This document shows positions 37,141 to 48,689 of a DNA stretch of 64,000 nt, piece by piece. The stretch lies in assembly GCA_037951165.1 (NCBI GenBank), contig JBBDHG010000054.1, positions 1,110,501-1,174,500 on the forward strand, in the 5' to 3' direction. The stretch is from Lophius americanus (taxonomy: Eukaryota > Chordata > Actinopteri > Lophiiformes > Lophiidae). Under the pieces are notes generated by a model. That model had not been told where the DNA came from and made no database searches. It was given only the letters and a program-made list of their open reading frames with translations. Position numbers and translations under genes: made by a program. Each line of letters opens with the position of its first letter. The first letter of the stretch is position 1.

Positions 37141-39599
37141 GAGTACTTCCTAGGAAAACACTTTCAAATCTGGTGGGTTTGTATTTGTATTTGTAATAGT
37201 ACCAAACAGATACTAACCCCTTAAATTTGCCTGGATTTCAACATTTTTCACTGACAAAGAGAAGACAGTCAGGCTGGGTTGGAATGTCACAAGAGGAAAG
37301 TGACAAAAAAGATCCTGGTTCTTTCTCTTTATCCAGATCTGCACCAAAACTAAATGAGGACTATTCAGGCCCAGGACCCCAGGTAAATGTGTTACCTTCT
37401 TGGTCGGGTAACTATATTCTAAATACAAAGACAATAATAAATAAATGCATAAAATCTGTATTTGTGGAAACAAATCCACCAACATTTTGCAAAATTGAAA
37501 TGTTGCTGACACACTACTAGTACTTCATTAATACTATCCATTTTTCTTAAATTGAATGTTTCCGTTTAGAACCAATGGATGGAAAAAATATTTGATCCCA
37601 GCCTGGGGAAGAAAAGTAAGGATGTCTAGTCCAGCTCTTAACCAAAAACAGCTCAAAGAAAACACTGGAGTCATGACTGGTGCCTCTTTTACCCCCGTAG
37701 TCATTAACTATAACTGTGACTGTGAGCTGAACCAACTAAATGGCCACAATTCTGTCACAGATCATCATAATGCCTGGATCGGACACGATTGTAGCCCGAT
37801 TTTAAAAACATTTGGTCGTTGTTGACAAGTTCCTTCCATCGGGCTCAAACATGGAGATGACGTACAAAGGCCATGTCTTGAAGTAGGACGTAATCAACGA
37901 ACAGAAATGTGCCGCCTGGGACACGACACCCGTTGGAAACAAGTCTAGCATGTTAGAATTTTTTCACACTGCTTGCAACTAGGGTTGAAATCCTTCTGGT
38001 TTTAGGCCTGACAGTCCGGTTTCGAAACATCGTATCCAACCACCGCTGCAACCAAGAGCTGGATGCTAATTTGTTCTCCCTTTGGGATTATCCCTATTTA
38101 ACACTATATAAAAACAAATTGCCTAAATAAGTAGACCAATAAAAAAGAGGCTATGTGTGAGTATGTTCCGCTAAAACATGTGCACTTTATTGGCTTAATG
38201 CAGTGACAAATAAATAGTTGGTATTTCATTGGTTTAATAGGCTGCATAATGAAATTAGCCACGCGAAGCTACATCGCCACAAATCCACTCCACCTGCTGC
38301 GGCGGTAGGTTGAACTGCAAAAATCCCCAAAAAGAAAGACTTTGTTTATTCCCGAATGGTCGAAAGAGCATGGATTCATCATAAAAAGGAGAAAGGACGA
38401 CTTCGGTTTTGGTGTGAATATAAGCAGCACCTTACCGGAAAGGTCCCATTGACCGACATGCTGGTACAAAGAAGCTGAAAAGCAGCAGTCAAAACGCAGT
38501 TGTGTCCCACTTTAATCTGTTAAGCTTCATCACCTCAAGATGACAAAATCTCTGCTGCAGAACTTTGTAAAGTTTATCATGCACTCAAGTATCATCATTC
38601 ATACAGGAGGGTAGACTTTGGAATAAAAGTTAATGGAGAGATATTCAAGGACACATCAATAGCAAAAGGAGTGACCTGAAGGAAAAACAAAACCCAGCGA
38701 GTTGTCAGAGAAAATGTTGTAGCTGCCTGCTCCGTCCAGACTGTGGATTAAATAAACTGCTTTATTCAGGGGCAACTGAGGCTTCAAACAAAGGTACCAT
38801 CAAGTTTTTTCGCATTGTTCTAGATAGAAAATATATATTTACATATCGTAATAGATAGATATGTTCACATCGAGGAAGGCGTGCGATCTGCAATGTTGGA
38901 TATTTTAGTGTGATAGCTACATACTTCGAAAGCTATAACAAACCGGCTGCTGGAAATGTATAGTCTAGATGTAAATAAATGTCAGCATATGCAGCAGATA
39001 ATGCCAGCGTTAATTTTGGAAAACACAACTCTGTTAATCAGATACTGAAACTGGCCCAAAAAGGATTTGCATAACCATTAAGCCCATATTCTGCACAATG
39101 CAACAACATATGTGGAAAGTAGCTGGGATCTTTACATTGAAAATGTTTTGCCTAAGGTTCAATGCATTTTAGCACCTCAGCTAACAGAACAGCACAATTG
39201 AAGGAATTCTGCCTAGTTGAGGAGAATTCAGTCTAGTTGAGGAGAAATGTGCCAAGAATTGTGGAAATGCTTACGAGAGGATGGCACTGAAGTATGTGAG
39301 ATGTATTTTCTCTTTCTTAGTCATATTCTCAAGGTGTTCACAGTCTGTATGGAAGTACTTGAAGCCAAATGATTTAGTTATTATAACTACATTGTTTAAG
39401 GTAATGACTGAACTAAGAGATAAATGTGAAAGAAATATCAAGGACAAGATTTTTGGCTTTGCGAGGCTGATTTGTTTGTTTTCAATGAAAGAGCCAAGAA
39501 ATATGTGAGTAAAAGACACGTCTTTTTCTGAGAACAGCTTTCAAAGCAAAGTATCAAAGCTTTGCCTCACAACTCATGTGTCATATTAAGAATACAGTT
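37141..39599. other. 2.5 kb without a confirmed gene
   Basis: Frames at 37,213-37,512 (minus, 99 codons), 37,227-37,520 (plus, 97) and 37,556-37,825 (plus, 89) overlap each other and show no domain. Around 38,320-38,420 a plus frame beginning FIPEWSKEHGF faintly recalls the start of hAT-type proteins, but no zinc-binding residues follow. Confidence 0.45.
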
Positions 39600-39891
39600 A
39601 TGCACTCGACTCGAGACGTTCTATTTTATAAGTATCATATTTCACTTTAGTTGTTCATATCGTTCTCACTAGGGGTAGCTTATTTCAAAAGCCACATTTT
39701 TGAGACATATATTTTTATATATTTTATATATTTACCCGTATTTTAATATAATGGTTCATATTCTACTTTCTTTTTCACAAAACATACTGTGAAAATAACT
39801 TCACATTTAATGTGAGGGGTTCAATCAGGGGGATTAGATGCTGAACAAAAGGGATTGGAGACTTTTCGGGGATATGCCCTTGTTGTGGGGG
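39600..39891 (+). repeat. TIR-R dispersed repeat, copy 8 (right part)
   Basis: It begins mid-module ('CGACTCGAGACGTTCTATTT') and continues with 'TCACTAGGGGTAGCTTATTT'. It ends with 'GTGAGGGGTTCAATCAGGGG', 'GGGATTGGAGACTTTTCGGG' and 'ATGCCCTTGTTGTGGGGGC'. The left half is missing. Confidence 0.8.
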
Positions 39892-40850
39892 CTAACAATG
39901 TAAGTTTAGTTAATTTTGTCCCCATGACCAGCCATAATTTGTGGAAATCATGGCTGGATGCGTCCTCCTTTTTGGTGTTATAAAAGTGGCAACCCCTACT
40001 CCCGACCGGAAGTTGACCAATAGGACGACAGAGGGATCACAAAAATGGTGAAGTAGACTAAGCATGTGCTCCGTGGAACAGCAATATCAAAGAAAGGCTG
40101 TTTGAAATGGGTCAACAATACTCCTGACTTTTCAATCAGTAACAACAGAGTGATTATAAGCATCACCAAAAAGCCAGGAAATTGGATTTTTGTTCAAATA
40201 CCTTTCCAGGATTTGACAACATTGCGTTGCAGGACATGAAGTTCCAAATGTCAGATAACAGAAACCGAGTTAGTCAGGTATTATATTGTTTTCAGAAAAA
40301 ATGAGAGAGGTTCTCTCATATTTCTTTCTCGTTCTTTCTCATATTGAGACCTGTTCATGAGGTGGAAAGGTCTTCAACATGCTTTTGCAGATATGCATAC
40401 ATCAATACTGATATCTATACTTTATAGCCAGTGTTACAAAGAGAAAATTATAGAGTCTGACAGCAAATCTTACATTATATTCAGCCTTCTTATAAATGCC
40501 CTGACCACATGGGTTTTCTCATACCACACCTGTATAGTATAAATGTATGCATTATGAGAAAATACAGTTGGATGTACTCTTATTAAAATTTGGGTTCATT
40601 GCTGAATGCTTTTTAACAACATTGATCAATTTGAAATGAAAATGATGACCCTGGCTCAGTGACCAAGGTAAAATGGAATATTACGGACGAGTTATGCTTC
40701 ACATCAAAACTGCCACAGGTCTCGGGGAAGCTGGTTATGATGCTGAGGCGGGGACACTTCACAGCTAGGGAAGCCTTTTATCAGTCACTCCAGCTGCCTT
40801 TGAGAACAGGAGCGTTTTGTGAAGGCTCTTTCAGGCCTGAAACACACTGG
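39892..40850. other. No gene recognised
   Basis: Short frames only (for example 61 codons at 40,357-40,542); no repeat motif. Confidence 0.5.
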
Positions 40851-40966
40851 AAGTAGGCACAAGTACTGTGCACTGGAATAGAATGCATACTTTAGTGCAG
40901 ACAACCCTGGTCAAGGGTGGTCATTCACTAGAAAGACCACCCTTGAGACATACTTGTGACCTACTT
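40851..40966. repeat. Foldback element with nested inverted repeats
   Basis: The outer arms are 'AAGTAGGCACAAGTA' (40,851-40,865) and 'TACTTGTGACCTACTT' (40,951-40,966), complementary except for one bulged base. The inner arms are 'TCAAGGGTGGTC' (40,911-40,922) and 'GACCACCCTTGA' (40,935-40,946), perfectly complementary. The 5' spacer can form a small third stem ('GTGCACT' with 'AGTGC'). It may be a tiny MITE or another hairpin-forming sequence. A TIR-R copy starts about 20 bases downstream. Confidence 0.75.
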
Positions 40967-40986
40967 TGAATCCTTCACATTATTGT

Positions 40987-41315
40987 GGGATTGCACAGCA
41001 ATTCGCCTGATTGAACTCTTCAAGTTAAATGCGAGAGTTCAAAGCTTCTCCTAGTGAGTAAAACATGAACAATTAAAGTAAAATATGAAATATTCCATAT
41101 GCATCTCTTTTAGCCGATTGGAGAGAAAGCTTGCTATTACGTCGGAAATGTACAACCGACTTTTCCCAAAATCAATCCAGCTCTTCCCCTGACTAAGGTC
41201 TATGAAAGTTTGAGTTTGAAAATGATCTCTGAACATTTTTTGAGTTAATGCCTCATCGTATCCAACCACCGATCTTCGGAAGCAGATTTTGGTGATGACG
41301 ATTGCATAATATACA
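40987..41315 (-). repeat. TIR-R dispersed repeat, copy 9
   Basis: It retains 'GGGATTGCACAGCAATTCGC', 'CTGATTGAACTCTTCAAGTT' and 'CTTCTCCTAGTGAGTAAAAC'. A shortened core follows ('CGGAAATGTACAACCGACTT', 'TTCCCAAAATCAATCCAG'), then 'GATGACGATTGCATAATATA' at the far end. The TIRs are lost or decayed, and part of the core module is deleted. Confidence 0.8.
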
Positions 41316-41611
41316 CAACTTTCTGAAATATAAATATATCAGTTTCAAATGATACAATCATCAATTCCCACATATTCCAGAATGCAGCTCTGCGATGCAA
41401 CTCTAATTATTTGCTTCTTTCTGCACCCTGGTTTATTTGTCAATCCTACACGATTTCTCGGGTGAAGTTAAATTCGTATTACAGTATGAATGATTTGTCA
41501 TAATACCTCTGATTAAAACATAATTATAATCAAATACTGAGCCTGGTTGGCATCAATTTTGACTTTTATTTTAATCTTGGCCCCAGGCCTCCTATCAGAA
41601 AATTTCTGTAG

Positions 41612-41675
41612 TTCGATATACCTTCGGCAGTTCACATGTCATAGGGTCCTTGAACAAGACCCTGATCCCCAATAA
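41612..41675 (+). mobile_element. SINE fragment (plus)
   Basis: The fragment has an eroded B-box-like 'AGTTCGATATACC' and then 'ATAGGGTCCTTGAACAAGAC' and 'CCTGATCCCCAA'. The 5' tRNA half and the 3' tail are missing. Confidence 0.65.
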
Positions 41676-42763
41676 AACAACCTATCAATCATTGCCTATT
41701 ATTCCAAGAGTCACCAGCTTCATCATTTCTTCAGAACATTCAGTCACATCGAGCTCATCAGAAGCACCCACTGTGTGTGCACTCCTTGCAGCAGATGCTG
41801 AAGGGTACAGTATATCAGCACTCACTCCCACATCCCTGCCCTTTTGTGCAAAACAAACTATTGTAGACATGACTCTGCACTATACTTCACATTTCTGCGC
41901 TAACCTGGACCTTGACATCCTGGAGAGGCTTATAAGATTGTATACGATCAGCTACCTCTACTCTGAACATCCCTTTTTGTACCACAATAGAGAAACAGCT
42001 CATATCTCTCAGACGTTGTCGTCACAGAAGAAGACTAGTAGACAAACTTAATTCACATTCTCATCATACGGTTATAAATGAATCATAATGCTGAAACTGA
42101 CCTTGGCAAACTTGAATCATGGATTTTGCCTCTTGGTCACTGGCTGATATTTTATTCATACAGGGACGATTCCACCAGAATTAAACACTTCCATCGAAAG
42201 TCTTATTGTGATTGTAGAACTTTGGATAACTTATTTGGTTGAAAACCCCTTCAATGTCTTCCTGAGAAGTAGATCGTTCTGACATTGAGGAGACTGATCT
42301 GATGGATGTTAAACTATGTGTGTGCTGAAGCAGCTGCTTTGTGCATCTGTCAGTGTTTGCATCTATTTGATCTACGGCAGACGCTGTCCGTTGATTTTTC
42401 CCAATTAATGGCTGTTCTTGTGCTTGCCTGCTTGTACTCTGGATCATCAGGTCGTCTTCGTCTCCAATCCTTCAGTCCAAAATTAAACAATCACATGTAA
42501 TGAACACGCATGAAATTTTCACCTGCACAAAACTTTGCACATTCATACATATATTTTCATATATGTATTTGTTCACGTTGTACTTTATGTTTTAGACTCT
42601 TGAAGATAGTATTTGTTTACTTATATAATAATCACCAACAAGAGTATGAGCAGGTGATGACACATCTACCATCTTTTACGAAGTATATCCTTGGATAACG
42701 GAGTCATCATCATGTCCGCAGCATATTACGTTAATACAAAAGGGCCCTTCATATTAACGCAAT
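41676..42763. other. No gene confirmed
   Basis: A 133-codon plus frame (41,650-42,051) starts inside the SINE fragment and reads through Ser-rich sequence with no known domain, so I do not call it a gene. The rest is AT-rich with short frames. Confidence 0.45.
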
Positions 42764-43392
42764 TACTCAAAAGCTATTTTGTCGAACATTTTTAAAATTG
42801 TAAACCCCCAGAGACCATCATACCATATACTTGATTGGTTTTGGAAAATATCGCTTTTATATTTCTAACACTAGGGGGAGCTTTATCTCCAAATAATTGG
42901 GGACATAATGTATAAACCATTGGTTCGATATTGTCCAAATTTGATCGATATGAGTGAACTCGAGGAGATCTTTTTTCAATATATCATATCATTTATATCA
43001 TACTTTACTCTAATAGTTCATGTGTTATTCACTGGGGGAGCTTCCTTTCAAATAAAATTGTGTTTTTTATATAACATCCTCAACTTTCCGATTTAGTCCA
43101 AATATGGTACATATGTATATACATGAGGAGATTTAGCTTGTATTAATCAAATATTAGATTAATAGCTCATAATTTAGTCTTAGGGTGAGCATTTTTATGA
43201 AAAACAAATATTTTTCGCATATAATTTCCTAATCGTTGTCTGGTTTAGTACAAATTTCTTGCATTTGAATCAGCTCGAGAAGATCTATCTCGATTTATTG
43301 GATTTTGCTCTAATAGTTCATATTTGATTCAACAGGGGGGGCTTTCTCACAAAAACATGTGTTTTTTTTGGATATAGCCTTGCTGTTGGGCC
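42764..43392 (+). repeat. TIR-R dispersed repeat, copy 10, with three tandem core modules
   Basis: After a left core part ('CACTAGGGGGAGCTTTATCT'), the element shows three successive versions of the same module, starting near 42,921 ('TTGGTTCGATATTGTCC'), 43,088 ('CCGATTTAGTCCAAATATGG') and 43,235 ('GTTGTCTGGTTTAGTAC'). Each is followed by an 'AGATCT'-like or 'GAGATTTAGC' block and a GGGGGAGC-like block. The right terminus is reduced to 'GATATAGCCTTGCTGTTGGG'. The spacing between modules is about 167 and 147 bp. Confidence 0.85.
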
Positions 43393-43940
43393 TTGGATTC
43401 ATATTGTTAAACAACATGCTTAGGTTATTAGAAAGTTTCAACAATGTTCAGTTGTCACTATTAATTAAATTTAATAAGTTTCAGCATTTGGGTATTTTTG
43501 CTTTGTGCCTGCATGGTACCTCATGGAATCTGACTTCCTCCCATTGATCCTTAAACACTTGTGAAAATAATTATTATTTGTACAGCACCTTAAGACCACT
43601 GAAAAAAAACATTAAGTGGTTTGACAGCTAATGAGAAACAGGAAACCTCAAAAGGCAACAGAACTAGAGAGAGTTCAAAACCATGAGGCCGCTGTCGACC
43701 TTCATCTCGTCAGTAGTCTACCAATATTTCATTTATATGAAATTTAAGCACAAAAACAGATAACTTCAGCATAGACTTTGTTTGTTTATCTGGAAATTGC
43801 CACAAACAACTCACTTCTCCTACTCAGTTCGCTCTGTCAATCCAAACCCCAAACACGGACCTCTTATTAGTCACAGACGGCTTCTGACTCGGTAAGTCCC
43901 ACCCACTAGCCCTCAAGAGCCGCTAAAACTAGACCCACAC
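43393..43940. other. No gene recognised
   Basis: A 62-codon frame overlaps the preceding repeat end. No motifs were seen. Confidence 0.5.
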
Positions 43941-44400
43941 TGTCGTCCCAACAGCAAGGGTATATACCTAAAAAGCCCAAGATCCCCTGCTTTGTACACA
44001 CAATCCTGATTGATCTCCTCAAACATGAATATGAAGTTATGTCGGAAAATACTTAGTGAGTAAAATATAATCTGTTAGAGGAAATTACGAGATTTACATT
44101 AAAGATCTCCTCAAGTTGATTCATATGCACTTCATTTGGACCAAACACGAACACTCGTTGAAAAACCATGGCGCAAAAATGTTTAGAGATGAAGCTCCCC
44201 CTAGTAATATTCAATGGAGCTTTCCCAAAATCATTCCAGTTTTTCCTCACAATAAGGTCTATTGGGATTTAAAATTTGGAAAGGATCCATTTAATAATGA
44301 TTGCGTTATCGTGTTTATACGAAGGTTCTACTTCAGCGGTAGACGCAGCCTTCGGCGACCATAACATTTCCATAATATACCCAACTTTTTGCGGATATAA
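43941..44400 (-). repeat. TIR-R dispersed repeat, copy 11 (both ends present)
   Basis: It opens with the TIR 'TGTCGTCCCAACAGCAAGGG' and TATATACCTAAAAAG, then 'CCCCTGCTTTGTACACACAA'. One core module follows ('GATCTCCTCAAGTTGATTCA', 'GAAGCTCCCCCTAGTAATAT', 'TTCCAGTTTTTCCTCAC'). It ends with 'GTTATCGTGTTTATACGAAG', a GC-rich patch, and 'CATAATATACCCAACTTTTT'. At about 460 bp it is a compact, nearly complete single-module copy. Confidence 0.85.
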
Positions 44401-46285
44401 TTATCCACTGGGAAATGGTGTGACATGACAAAAAAATAAGTAAAACATGACGTCACATCAAAAGGGTAACTTCAACTAATAACATCAAAGGGGAAGAAAG
44501 TAAGAAAGAAAGAGAGAAACAAGAAAAATAAAGGAAAATAAGATGAAAGAGGGTAAAAGACAGATAAAAGAAAACTACGACAATCATAATATAAACGCTG
44601 TGAGATAAGGAATGATACAATATACAAGAGATGGTGTCCCATATGGCCACTAAATGCAATAAAACAAAAGGAAAGGACAAAACTAATAAAAAGTGTGACT
44701 CCACATTTAAGCAAGTTTGTAAAATAGTGTTTTTGAAGTCATTTAAAAGGATTAATTGATTCGACGAGCCTCAACTCCTCAAGTAAGTTTTCCTGAGGCG
44801 CCTTGACCACATGGTCTCCTTTGGACTTGGGTATCAACTTCTGCACAGCCAGGAGGCCCAGCCTGTGAGTATAAGACTACGAGCTGCTCATTACGAGTTC
44901 TGTGATTTAAAACTGATGCGTAAAATCTATCAATATATGAAAATAACCCGCTCATCAGTGCTGTTTTGTGATTACAAGGACATTGCAATCACAATCACAA
45001 TACTCACAATCATTAAAATGTGTCTAATGGCTTATTTTATATGCCAGGATATTACATTTCTGCCACTGTGAAAACTTTGTTTTCCTGGTAGTGGATGGGA
45101 TGCCTCTAAGATGAGCAAGATTTGATAGATAGGCTTTAGATAGAATTCATAGAATATGCATGACTTCTTTCAAATAAAATCCAAAATTCAAAGTTTAGAG
45201 ATTTGTCATCTCAGAAGACTGCATCCGGAAGGCAGAGCTATGACTTACTGTAGAGACAGAAATGCCTCATCCTTGCCAAGCAATCTAGGCCCAACATAGT
45301 TTTCAGGGGTGAGATATGATGGCACTCTAAAGAGAAAGGTATAAAAGTTATGGTTTGATAAAACACTCCTACAGGCACTGTAAAACGAAAAAAAATATGA
45401 CTACCCTTAAAACCTGGATACATTTTAGATGTGTGCCCGCCTCATGATTGATCTAACTTTCTCTCCCACTGGGATTAGATAGGAGGATAAATCAATCAAT
45501 CATAATTTAAAATTAATGAGAAACCATCATGGCTCTCATAGCTGACATCTCTGTCTCCTCTCTGTCCGAACTTCACCGGCAGTTTTCTAAATCAGGAGCC
45601 CCACTGATTACAAATTGTCCCTTGTCTACCTGATGAATCCTATTAGTCAGACTGATCTGACGAGGTTTTTTTGATTTATATCCCTACTGTAATCTAATTT
45701 CACTTCCAGCAAGAGTGGAATCACCACATTTATCACTACAGCAACAAAAGAGGAGCAAGGCTTTAACGATCTCATCCAAGAGATTGGAGTACGCTCTGAA
45801 GCATTGGATCTCAAACTTTTACACAATAATGTACTGCTTTTGATGATTATTTTTCAGCCAAGTGCCATCTGATCCGTGCAAAAACAGATTTTGCTAAGAA
45901 AAATATAACCTCATAAGACATAAAGCAGAGCACAGTGCCATCAGCCCCTGATTTATTTAGCATAAAACTTGTTACCAGCAAACAAAGACATTTTGCATTG
46001 AATGCTAAGAATTCATCATTAATTCATGGCAAACAGTTCTTTCTAGTATAAAATTTGAATTAAATGGCATTCCTATTGCATTTTAATACAATGGTTTGCT
46101 CTATTTTTGCTTCATGTTTCACTATTTTCTCCGTATTTTGATTGTTTCATCAACATCAATGTTTCATTGACTAGTATCGATTTTCATATGTCATTAAAAT
46201 ATTCAAATTTTCTCATTACAGTGAGAGTGATTGATTGTTTATTTTTTACAGACAGTTATCAATGGTATTTCAACCAGGCCTTTCA
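44401..46285. other. No gene recognised; purine-rich tract and possible CNE
   Basis: The plus strand at 44,475-44,580 is almost all A and G, which creates Phe/Leu/Ser-rich minus frames that are not genes. The part at 45,440-45,620 is balanced and contains ATCAATCAATCA, a PBX/HOX-like motif. It may be conserved non-coding DNA. Confidence 0.45.
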
Positions 46286-46411
46286 TGTCATACCCAACAG
46301 CAAAGGTATAAACCCAAAGAAAGCCTCCAATCCCCTACAAGTAGTTACCCCGATTGAACTACACAAGTATTTTAGTTATCGTGTTAACAATGAAGGATTT
46401 TTCTGTGGTGG
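46286..46411 (-). repeat. TIR-R dispersed repeat, copy 12 (deletion derivative)
   Basis: The TIR 'CATACCCAACAGCAAAGG' and subterminal 'CCAATCCCCTACAAG' and 'CCCCGATTGAACTAC' are joined directly to 'GTTATCGTGTTAACAATGAA', which normally lies near the other end. The entire core is missing. Confidence 0.75.
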
Positions 46412-47602
46412 AGAAAATGACCACTCAATGATAAACTCAACTTTTTATGAGTAATAATAGGAATACTGCTTATAAAACCAATATTTGTATTTCAATTCAA
46501 CTTAATTCTACATATACTTAGTAATCAAACATGATTATTATTATTGTTATTATTAAAAAATCAATTATTTTATTATTCTAGTAATTATTATATTTAAAAA
46601 TTACAACTACTACTCCTACTACTAATATTAATAATAAAGATTAAAGAATAATTTGTTTCATTATAAGCATAATTAATACATACGAAGTAATTATTATTGT
46701 TGTCATTTTGTAATGTTTATAATTGCGATTAACATTATTTATATATTTTTACATAATAGCTGGCTGAAGAGTTAGCTTGTTTGGTGTGTTATCGATTCCA
46801 AAAACTAGAATTATGCCACACAAGTATATCGACCAAAAAATAACAACATTTAGTCAAGGAATCATCTGAAGTCAATTTTCAGCTGATGCTTTGCGGAGAC
46901 GACCTCGGTCTCTAAATGACCAATTTACTTTTTTGATAGCAGCCTTCTGCGAAAATCACTCGTCCCGATTTCCAACATTGGTCGCAGTGATTCTTTGGTG
47001 GAGACCTGCTGTCATTTAAATACCCCTTCCACATCTGTTCATGTTCAGATCTGTTATATGATGCTTCCTGCCAAATAGAGAATAGATATTTATTTGCACT
47101 CTGACCCATTAGAGACTTTTCTGCGCCAGCACGTAACACTCAGATATAGTCCCTTCATTTCTACTGGGAGTCTGGGGGAGTTATGCAGAAATGACTATGT
47201 TTTATGGTCTGACACCTCCAATCAACAGCTTGGCGGATGTTTCCGCACAGAAGCCTTTGTCAGCTCTGCTGCAGGCATTGATCACTGTCAGCTAATGACA
47301 CTGCCGAGGTGGACGGTGCACCCATTCCAATTGACAATGTTTTTTGAGGTTCTCTGATCTATAATAAGTGGAAAATCACTGACATGCCTAATACCATTTT
47401 AACTGCACATTAACTGCTGTATATCACGGCACTAAAAACGCCTGTGGTCGTTTTCCAGTTGACACAGCGGCACTAATTAGAAACAAAAAGTTGTAAATGT
47501 GACAATAATGTCCAAGCTTATTACTCCTGGCCTAATTAGGAACATCAATCGGGTCAAACCTCACAGGGCTGAGATATGAGGTCCACTAACGGCAGGTGGT
47601 GG
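46412..47602. other. No gene recognised; AT-rich trinucleotide patch
   Basis: Degenerate ATT/TAA repeats occupy about 46,530-46,660. The segment at 47,090-47,350 is more balanced and gives an 87-codon frame without motifs. Confidence 0.5.
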
Positions 47603-47636
47603 AAATGAAGTACGCTAGATTGAGCGTACTTCATTT
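47603..47636. repeat. Perfect 14-bp hairpin
   Basis: The arms 'AAATGAAGTACGCT' (47,603-47,616) and 'AGCGTACTTCATTT' (47,623-47,636) are exact reverse complements around the loop AGATTG. No T-run terminator or gene is nearby. Confidence 0.9.
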
Positions 47637-47794
47637 GTAGAGTTCAAAAACCTCTTAGTCCTCGGCTCATTGAATTTCTCAGTAAAATGCCATTGAAATG
47701 GGCCTTTTGTTTTTGAATTTAAAACAATATAAATTACTTTAAAAATGTTAAATTACAGATTTTATCCCTACATCATAATATAAAGTAATTAAAC

Positions 47795-48345
47795 TGCAAG
47801 CAGCGCTGATCACGCCTTCACACCCAACGCCCGTTGAAGGCTGCGGGAACTTTGACTGACTGCGAGCCACCTGGAGGTGACCATGTATATGAATGTGTGT
47901 TATGCGCATTGAGGAAAGAATTATGAATTTCTCCCTATCATGCTGCACTTGAGAACCAGCACCAGAACCTCGAGGAATTCTTGTTCAAGTCCATGATGTC
48001 AAGACCACAAAATGAAAAATTCATCTCAATTTTAGTATTAGTCACACCAGCCATACCATCTGTTGCCAGCAGGTGGTGCTAACAATGTGACTGACTTTTG
48101 TTACTGGACCATCAAGCAAAGTTTATCCGGTTGGAACTCTAGGGGGAGTATGGTGAAGTGCAACGCTTGGAGGGGTTACGTCATAGTACCACGAGCCTTT
48201 CTAGAGAAATCTTGGAATGATAAACTTGTGTCCCGAAAGTCATACTTCTAGGTGAAATGCCTGGGGGTTGTTATTCTAGGTGGCATTGTGGAGGGATTTT
48301 GCCACCTTTGCAGGGACCCATAATTTACAGAAATGTTACCTAAGA
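47795..48345. repeat. Possible interspersed repeat of unknown type
   Basis: The stretch reads 'GCAAGCAGCGCTGATCACGC', 'CTGCGAGCCACCTGGAGGTG', 'TATCATGCTGCACTTGAGAA' and 'TGCCAGCAGGTGGTGCTAAC'. It has the look of a fish dispersed repeat, but no second copy lies in this window and I cannot name it. Confidence 0.35.
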
Positions 48346-48689
48346 TTGATGCACGGCCAATTTAAATGAGTTTTTAATGAACATTATAAAATAAGGTCCT
48401 CACAATTCTTATGCTCTAGCCGTAATTATTGCTTCAATAAATGCTAATTTGTTTGAATGTGATAGGATTACATAGCTTAGACAAACTGGAGCCCACCTGT
48501 GGTGTTATACCTCATTATATAAAGTTGAGTTTTCAAATTGTTCTTTAACTTCCAGTTTGAGGGGCACATTTAAAACAAAAATTTTGACCAAAGTTCTTTC
48601 TATTGAATTAAAACAATGCATACACATTAAAACACAATATAATAAAGTACAATAAAACAAAACAAATACTTTATTAAAATAAGTTTTGA
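48346..48689. other. No gene recognised
   Basis: AT-rich, no motif. Confidence 0.5.

Noticed and set aside
38320..38460. Second BED/hAT-like N-terminus (FIPEWSKEHGF)
   Set aside because: No Cys/His ligands follow in frame, and the similarity is to a short aromatic stretch only.
38020..41285. Extra TIR-R copy at 38.0 kb from the shared 'CATCGTATCCAACCACCG'
   Set aside because: Only 18 bp match the part near 41,262-41,281; no TIR or core is present at 38.0 kb.
41650..42051. 133-codon protein gene
   Set aside because: The start lies inside a SINE fragment, the Ser/Thr-rich sequence has no motif, and a minus frame overlaps it.
44453..44714. Small hydrophobic membrane proteins (minus)
   Set aside because: They come from an almost pure A/G tract on the plus strand. 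Two overlapping frames show the same bias, which points to composition and not selection.
46107..46454. 115-codon protein gene
   Set aside because: The second half is a TIR-R deletion derivative read through by chance.
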